From: JAJDYQ01 sp965214035
Lineage (GTDB): Bacteria; Pseudomonadota; Gammaproteobacteria; JAJDYQ01
Direction of reading: 5' to 3'
Assembly (NCBI GenBank): GCA_965214035.1
Contig: OZ243932.1
Coordinates: 682,001 to 746,000 of the forward strand
Length of the DNA stretch: 64,000 nucleotides
Part shown: piece by piece, positions 1 to 9,000 of the stretch
Layout: each line of letters opens with the position of its first letter
How positions within the stretch are numbered: the stretch's first letter is position 1
The notes under the pieces: generated by a model
The model's input: only the letters and a program-made list of their open reading frames with translations
What the model was told of the DNA's origin: nothing
The model's database searches: none
Made by a program: the position numbers and the translations under genes

Positions 1-6
1 GCAGTC

Positions 7-3000
7 ATGCTGCTGGCCCTGCCGATGCTGTCTGGTCTGAGCAATGAAGCCATCGCGCAAACAGCCGGTGTGACCATCAGCCCGACCACAATTACCATAG
101 ATGAGAACGGTGGCTCCGATACATATACCGTAGTGCTGAATACGGTGCCGGCCGGTGATGTCGAGATCGCGGTGTCCTCGGATACGGTCAGTGCGGCCAC
201 AGTGGAACCGATGGTGCTGACCTTCACCACAGAGGACTGGAGCATGGCGCAGAGGGTGACGGTGACGGGTGTGAATGATGATACTGATAATCCCGGCAGC
301 CGCGAGGCGATGCTTTCGCACAGTATTTCCATGGGCGACAGTGGCAACTATCCGGCTGACGGCAGTGTGAGCATTGATGCAGTGACGGTGACCGTGACGG
401 ACGATGAGCCGACCACAATAACGGTGGCGATAGACGACCGGTTCATCAGTGAGTCGGGCAGTGCGGAAATCACGGTGACCCTGGATCGGGCGCTGGTGGA
501 GGGCGAGCAGGTAACCTACACCCTGTCAGCACTTGGTAATGATCCGGACTACAATCTGACGTTGAAGAGTGGCGCAGGCAATACCGGAGTGAGCCTGCTG
601 ACGACGGATCCTTACAGCGTGACGAATCCCGGAATCCGTCTTGCCGGCGCAAACGCGCGGATAGCGACCCTGGAATTGACGCCGGTTGATAACGATGTGG
701 GTGATGAGCCTTTGGCGCCAATTATCTTACAGGGCGGATTTCCTGCGCCGAGTTCCAATCTGGATGGTGGTCATGGTCTGGTGCCTTTTAGCACCAGACT
801 GTTTATCGTTGATGATGATAATGGCCTGCCGGAGGTTTCGGTGATAGTAAGCAGGGATTCCCCGAACAACCTGAGTGTTCGGGAAACCGAGAGCGCAGGA
901 ATAATGCTGGCTGTCCATGCAGTTATAGTAGGAGTCTGGCACGAAGACATTGATGTATCGGTGACGGTGACTGAAACCGGTGGCTATGTCACGGCTGGCA
1001 CAGGCACCTTGACGCTGAGGATTGATCAGGGTGATGACGGAACAGAGGCTGCACTGCTGACCATTACCGACGATCTGGTTGATGAGCCGGACGGTTCTGT
1101 CATGGTGATGGTCAATGCGGGTTCGGGCTACCGGGTGTCAACGACCAATGGTAGCTGGACGACGAGATTGATCGACGATGATCCGACCTTGGTCAGCATC
1201 ACCCGTATCGGGGGTATGGGTAACATTGACGAAGGTGGCACGGTGGCCTTCACGGTAACTCTGGGTCGCGAACTGGTGGCGGGTGAAGTGATCGATGTGC
1301 CACTGCAGATCGCTGGGGTGGATACGGCAGACTGGAGTCTGACCCGGCAGCCGGGGGCAGCCAACCCCGGTGTTACGCTGCACGATACGTCAACATCGAG
1401 CCCGGTGGTGCGATTTGCCGAGGGTTCCCGGATAGCCACCCTGGAGCTGACGGCGGTAGCTGATGGCATTGCTGAGACTGGTGGTGTGAAGGAGCTCGTG
1501 ATTTCGCTGGGTCCGGACGATGACACGGCTGCCGGCTTTGACCTTGGCAGCCGCCAGACCAATGTGGGTGGTGGGGCTGACCCGGATCTGAGTGCTGATC
1601 GCTTTACCCTGATGATTGATGATGTGGTTACGGCCCTGCCGGTGGTGATTATTGCGGGTGGTGCAGCGGTGATGGAAGGTACGACAGCAACTTTTACAGT
1701 AACGGTCACACCTGCACAGACAGATACCCTGACGGTCAGTCTGAATGTTGACGATGTGGCAGGCAGTGACTTCGTGGAATCGGGTAATGAGGGTTCACAA
1801 ATGGTGGTGGTGCCGGCCGGTCAGGGCACCGTGAGTTACAGTGTGGTCACTACAGCGGATGATATGGATGAGCCGAACAGTGCGGTGACGGTGTTGGTGA
1901 GCAGGGGTAGCGGTAGCGGCTACACACCGGGTTCACCAGCCGAGGCCATGGTGTCGGTCATCGACGGTGATGCGACGACAGTGACCCTACAGGGTGATCC
2001 GGGCGATGTGTCTGAAAGTTCAGACAAGATCTTCACCCTCACTCTGGGCAGAGGACTGGTCAGGGGCGAAAGTCTGACGGTGCCATTGACCCTGACGGGT
2101 TCGGCAACACCGGGCACGGACTATACGCTGGCCTTGGCAACGAGCATTCTGGCAGATGCAGATGATATCAGGATTGCGGATAGTGGCAGTGCCAATCCCA
2201 CCGTGACCTTTACCGGCCCGGCAGCAGGTGTGGGGCCAATCGTTGCCAGGCTGTCGGTGAACACGATACCGGATGGTGTGGGCAATGATGATGGTGAGAC
2301 GGTACAGATTGGCCTGGGTATGCTGGATGCGAGTTCCGGTACGGGCCTGGGCGGTGGTGCCATCGGCACGGGCAGTCTGGCCTTCAGCATACAGGATCGG
2401 CGACCGATTCTGGTGCTTCCGGGCACTTTGTCAGTGGATGAAGAGAGCAGCAGCACCTACACGGTAGCGCTGGCGGCCGAACCGACAGCCGATGTGACGG
2501 TGACCATCAGCGGTGCCGGCTTTGGTGTGACGGTGGATACCGATCCCGATATGCCATCGGATCAGAACACACTGACCTTTACCTCAAACGACTGGGCCAC
2601 GGCTCAGGCGGTGACGGTATCGGCTGCGGCGGATGATGGCAACAGATTGGACGAGAGGGTTGCCCTGCGGCATACGGCGACGGGTGCCTCTGAATACACG
2701 AGAGTGACCGGCAGTATTGTGGTGACTGTCAATGATAACGATGCACTGCCGGTTATTACCATCGCGGGTGGTGCAGCGGTGATGGAAGGCAGTGGTGATG
2801 CGGCCACCTTTACCCTGACAGCCGATCCGGCCCCGACAGCGGATCTGACGGTCACTGTGGCGGTGGCAGAAGAAGCCGGTCAGGGTCAGGACTTTGTGGA
2901 TGCAGGCAATGAAGATACTGGCAGGGAGGTCACTATTGGCACCAGTGGAACGGCAGAATACACGGTCGCCATCACTGATGACGATGTCGATGAATCGAAC

Positions 3001-6000
3001 GGTACGATCACTGTCACAATAGAGGCGGGTTCTGATTACACGGTGGGTGATCCGGGTACGGCTACAGTCATGGTCAATGACGACGATGTGGCCGGTGTTA
3101 CCGTGACACAGAGTGAAGGTGATACGGAGGTTGCCGAGTCCGGTGGTACAGACAGCTACACGGTGGTGTTGACTTCGGAACCGGCAGCGAATGTGGAGAT
3201 TACGGTGACCTCCGGCGATACGGATATATCCAGGGTGGCACCGAACGGTGGTGCATTTACCGCAAGCACGGTACTGACCTTCACGGCGACGACCTGGAAT
3301 CAGGCGCAGACGGTGAGGGTACAGGGCGTGGATGACGATGTTGCGAATACCTCTGATCGCACGGTGGCCATCGGGCATGAGATCAGCGCCCCGGATGCTG
3401 ACAGTGGTTATCCGGCTGATCGGGATATTGCGGATGTAACGGTCACGGTCACGGACGACGATACGGCGGGTCTGGATATTTCGGAGACTGCTGTGAGGGT
3501 GGATGAAGAGGGCAGCAGTACCTATACGGTCGCCCTGACGAGTGAGCCGACTGCCGATGTCACTGTGACCATCACGGGTGCCAGTGATCCCCTGATGGTG
3601 GATACCGGGGCCACGCTGACATTTGATGATTCTAACTGGTCTGATGTGCAGACGGTGACATTGACAGCGGCGGATGATGCCGATAGGGATGACGAGACTT
3701 TTATTCTGGTGCATACGGCGAGTGGCAGTGCAACGGAATACGGTTCGGTGAGTGAGGATGTGACGGTCAGGGTCATTGATAACGATGCCGTTGTGCAGAC
3801 GGCTGGTGTGACAGTCAGCACAGATAGCCTTCGAATATCCGTCGAAAATGGTCAACAAGCATATACAGTAAGGTTGAACTCGGAGCCGGATAGCGATGTG
3901 GTTATTACGGTGACCTCCGAGGCTCCGTCGGTGTTTAGATTGGGTACCGGCAGAACAGTGCTCGCAGCGGATGCCAGTGGAACGATAACCCTGACTTTCT
4001 CAACAGGGAACTGGAGTCAGCCACAACAGGTGACCGTCGCCGGTGTGAACGACGATATCGACAATCTGAACGATATGCGCACAGGGACTATCACCCATGT
4101 TATCACTACGGGCGACGGTGGGGACTACGACGGTACACTTGGTATTGATCCAGTGAGCGTTACAGTGCTCGATGAGGATATCCCGACCATTGAGATTACT
4201 GCTGATAGTAGCAGTGTCGAGGAGGGCGACACGGCGACCTTCATAATATCCCTTATATCCATTCCGGAGCAGTCAGAGAAAATGCTGACCATCAGCCTGA
4301 TGGTTTCGGAAAATACAGGCGGGAACAGGAATGTTGTTCCGCCTGCAGCCGAAGGAGCACAGACTGTGGAAATCCCGCCCAATACAGGTTCGGTAACTTA
4401 TACCATCCGCACTCAAAGTGACCGTTCCTCTCTTGATGGACAGATCACGGTGGAGGTCGTGCTGGCACCCGGTACTGACTTCGTCAATAACTTCCTTGGA
4501 ATTAGCTACTTTATAATAGGGAGCAGCGCTTCAGTGGATGTCACTGATGATGGTTCTGTCACAGCGGATCTGAGTATTTCGGAGGCTGCTGTGGCGGTGG
4601 ATGAAGAGGGCAGCAGTACCTACACGGTCGCCCTGACGACTGAGCCGACTGCCGATGTGACCGTGACCATCACGGGTGCCAGTGATCCCCTGACGGTGGA
4701 TACCGGGTCCACGCTGACATTTGATGATACTAACTGGTCTGATGTGCAGACGGTGACATTGACAGCGGCGGATGATGCCGATAGGGATGACGAGACTTTT
4801 ATTCTGGTGCATACGGCGAGTGGCAGTGCAACGGAATACGGTTCGGTGAGTGAGGATGTAACGGTCAGGGTCAATGACGACGATGTGGCGGGTCTGGATA
4901 TTTCGGAGACTGCTGTGACGGTGGATGAAGAGGGCAGCAGTACCTACACGGTCGCCCTGACGAGTGAGCCGACTGCCGATGTCACTGTGACCATCACGGG
5001 TGCCAGTGCTTCCCTGACGGTGGATCCCGGGGCCACGCTGACATTTGATGATACTAACTGGTCTGATGTGCAGACGGTGACATTGACAGCGGCGGATGAT
5101 GCCAATATGGACGGCGAGACTTTTATTCTGGTGCATACGGCGAGTGGCAGTGCAGCGGAATACGGTTCGGTGAGAGAGGATGTGACGGTCAGGGTCATTG
5201 ATAACGATAGCACCCTGCCAGAGGTGACCATTGCAGGCGGTGCAGCGGTGACGGAAGGCAGTGGTGATGCGGCCACCTTTACCCTGACAGCCGATCCGGC
5301 CCCGACAGCGGATCTGACGGTCACTGTGGCGGTGGCAGAAGAAGCCGGTCAGGACTTTGTGGATGCAGGCACTGAAGGTGCTGGCAGGTCGGTCACTATT
5401 GGCACCAGTGGAACGGCAGAATACACGGTCGCCATCACCGATAACGATGTCGATGAATCGAACGGTACGATCACTGTCACAATAGAGGCGGGTTCTGATT
5501 ACACGGTGGGTGATCCGGGTACGGCTACAGTCGTGGTCAATGACGACGATGTGGCGGGTGTTACCGTGACACAGAGTGAAGGTGATACGGAGGTTACCGA
5601 GTCCGGTGGTATAGACAGCTACACGGTGGTGTTGACTTCGGAACCGGCAGCGAATGTGGAGATTACGGTGACCTCCGGCGATACGGATATATCCAGGGTG
5701 GCACCGAACGGTGGTGCATTTACCGCAAGCACGGTACTGACCTTCACGGCGACGACCTGGAATCAGGCGCAGACGGTGAGGGTACAGGGCGTGGATGACG
5801 ATGTTGCGAATACCTCTGATCGCACGGTGGTCATCGGGCATGAGATCAGCGCCCCGGATGCTGACAGTGGTTATCCGGCTGATCGGGATATTGCGGATGT
5901 AACGGTGACGGTGACGGACGATGATGAGGCCGGAGTGATGATCGCACAGAGTGCGGGTAACACGGTGGTTGCGGAGCTGGGCGGTATGGACAGCTACACG

Positions 6001-9000
6001 ATGGTGTTGAGCAGTGAGCCGGCGGGCAACATTGTGATTTCAGTGACATCTGGTGAGGTGACGGCGGCGACGGTGGAGCCGATGGTGCTGACCTTCACGA
6101 CGGCGACCTGGAATGTGGCGCAGACAGTGACGGTGACGGGTGTCGACGATGACATTGGCAATGAGGGTGGTCAGCGCATTGTGACGGTTTCCCATGCGGT
6201 GACGACGGATGATGCGGGCAGTGGCTACCCGGCGGATCTGAGCATTGATGCGGTATCGGTGACGGTCACGGACGACGATGAGGCGGGCGTGACGATTGCG
6301 CAGACGGGAGCGGGCACGTCGGTGGCGGAGTTGGGTGGTACAGACAGTTACACGGTGGTGCTCAATGCGGAGCCGACCGGGGATGTGGTGATTGACGTGA
6401 CCTCCGGTGAGGTGACGGCGGCGACGGTGGAACCGACGGCACTGACGTTCACGATGACGACCTGGAATGTGGCGCAGACAGTGACGGTGACGGGAGAAGA
6501 TGACGATATTGATAATGCGGGTGATGGACGTGTGGTGAGCATTAGCCATGCGGTGCGAGCGGGCGGCAGCGGTGGCTATGATGCGGTGTTGATTGCAGCG
6601 GTGAGTGTGAGTGTGGAAGATGACGATGAAGCATCATTGATGTTCTTGCCGGATGTTGTGAGAGTGGATGAAGCGTCAGAGCAGAGTTACGAGGTGTCTC
6701 TGGGTACGCAGCCGATTAGTAATGTGACGGTGACGATCAGTGGTTCGGGCGGTGCTACGGGTCTGAGGCTGGATGATGATGAACTGACCTTCACGGCAGG
6801 TAACTGGAATGAACCTCAGGAGGTGACGGTATCGGCTGCTCCAGATGATGACATGGACAATGAGGTTGTGACGCTGATGCACCGTGCGAGTGCGGGTTAT
6901 GGTGCGCCGGCGACCGGACAGGTAGAGGTTCGCGTGACGGACGATGACATTGCGCTGCCGGGTGTTCAGGTGAGTCCGACGCAGGTGACGGTGGATGAGA
7001 ACGGCGGTGTGAGTGGCTACGATGTGGTGCTCAGGACGCGGCCGCTGGGTGATGTTGAAATTGAGCTGTCGGTCTCTGGTGCTGCTTCGGCGGCGGATGT
7101 GGGACCATTATCCCTGAGCTTTACACCGACGGACTGGGATGTGGCACAGGCAGTGCGGGTGACGGGTGTGAATGACGATATCGACAGTGCGGATCGGATG
7201 CTGGATATAGGTCATACGATTACCACGAATGACGGTGGCAGCTACACCGTAGCTTTGAGCATTGACTCGGTGTCGGTGAGAGTGGAAGACGACGATGAGG
7301 CGGGAGCGCACGTCAATCCGGGCATTGTGACGGTGAATGAGTCGGTAGGCATGGGCAGCTACACGGTGGTGCTGACCTCGCAGCCGCTGGGGAACTCGAC
7401 AGTGACGATTGGCCTGGCTTCGAGGGATAGCACGGCGGCGATAGTGAGTCCGGCCTCTTTGAGTTTTACCTCGATGAACTGGGATGAAGCGGTTCGTGTA
7501 ACCGTGACGGGCGTGAATGATGAAGTGGATAATGCCGGTGATGTGCGGGTGTTGGATATTGTTCATGCGGTGACAGCCGGTGACGGAGTTGGTTACAGAG
7601 CGGGTGCGACGGTCCTGCCAGTGGCGACGGTGATAGTGGAAGATGACGGTGATGATGCGAGTCTGTTGCTGGATGTTGATGAGCGCAATGCGGATGGTAC
7701 GCTGTCACTGATAGAACAGGGTGACAGCCGTCACTATCGTGTGAGGCTGTCGAGCCAGCCGCTATCGGATGTGACCGTGACCATCACGGGTGCTGGCAGC
7801 AGTCTGCGAGTGGATGCTGGCGGTGCGGGTAACAGTCTGACATTCACGACGATGAACTGGTCGGAGGTGCAGACGGTGACATTGACGGCGGTTGATGACG
7901 GCAATCTGTCGGGTGAGCGCGTGACGCTGCTCCATGCGGCATCGGGCGGTGGTTATGATGGGGTAACGGGCGAGTTGACGGTGCTGATTGCGGACAATGA
8001 TCGGATGTCGGGTGTGAGCATTGATTCGGATGCGTTGCGTGTTGATGAGGCGGGTGATATGGCTATGGCGTTTTACACGGTGGTTCTGGATGCCCAACCG
8101 TCTGGAGATGTGGAGATAGGGGTGTCTTCGGATATGACGAGTGCGGCGACGGTGAATCCGGCGGTGCTGAGATTTACGACGGCGAACTGGAACCTGCGGC
8201 AAAGGGTGACGGTGACGGGAGAAGATGACGATATTGATAATGCGGGTGATGGACGCATGGCGTTAATCACTCACACGGTACGTCTGAGTGACGGTGCGGG
8301 TTATCCAGTCGATCTGACGATTGATGATGTCATGGTGAGTGTGATGGATGACGATGAGGCTGGACTGATGTTTGACCCGGAGCGGGTGTTTATTGCAGAA
8401 GAGGGTGACAGCCGTAACTATGGTGTGAGGCTGTCGAGCCAGCCGACGGGGGATGTGACGGTGACGGTGAATGATGCTGTGGGCGGTCTGAGTGTGGATA
8501 CGGGCGGCATGCCGGTCAACAGTCTGACGTTTAGCCGCATGAACTGGCGCGAGGCACAAAATGTGATGGTTCTTGCGTTTGATGACGGTAACGAAGTGAC
8601 GGAGACGGTGACATTGACGCACACGGCAGTTGGCGGTGATTACGATAGTGTGACGGGTGGTGTGGATGTCGTGATAGCGGACAATGATCGTGCGGCGGGT
8701 GTGAGCGTGGATGAAACGGTTGTCAGCGTTTCAGAAGGTGAGACAGTGATTTATACGGTGGTACTGGATTCAGAGCCGCGGTCGGATGTCGAGATAAGGG
8801 TGACTTCGAGTGATTCGCGGATAGCTTCGGTGAGTCCATTGACGGCATTGACGTTCACATCGGATAACTGGAATGAGCCACAGGAGGTGAGGGTTTCAGG
8901 TATTGACGATGCGATTGACAGAGCGGATCGGATGGTGAGTGTTGATCATGCGGTGAGCACGGGCGACTCTGGAGGCTATAACGCTGGTTTGAGCATTGAG

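Noticed and set aside
2584..5841. Long open frames of 424 and 436 codons on the minus strand inside the giant gene
   Set aside because: They arise from the biased, repetitive codon use of the Calx-beta gene; the His/Arg-rich translations mirror the repeats and match no family.
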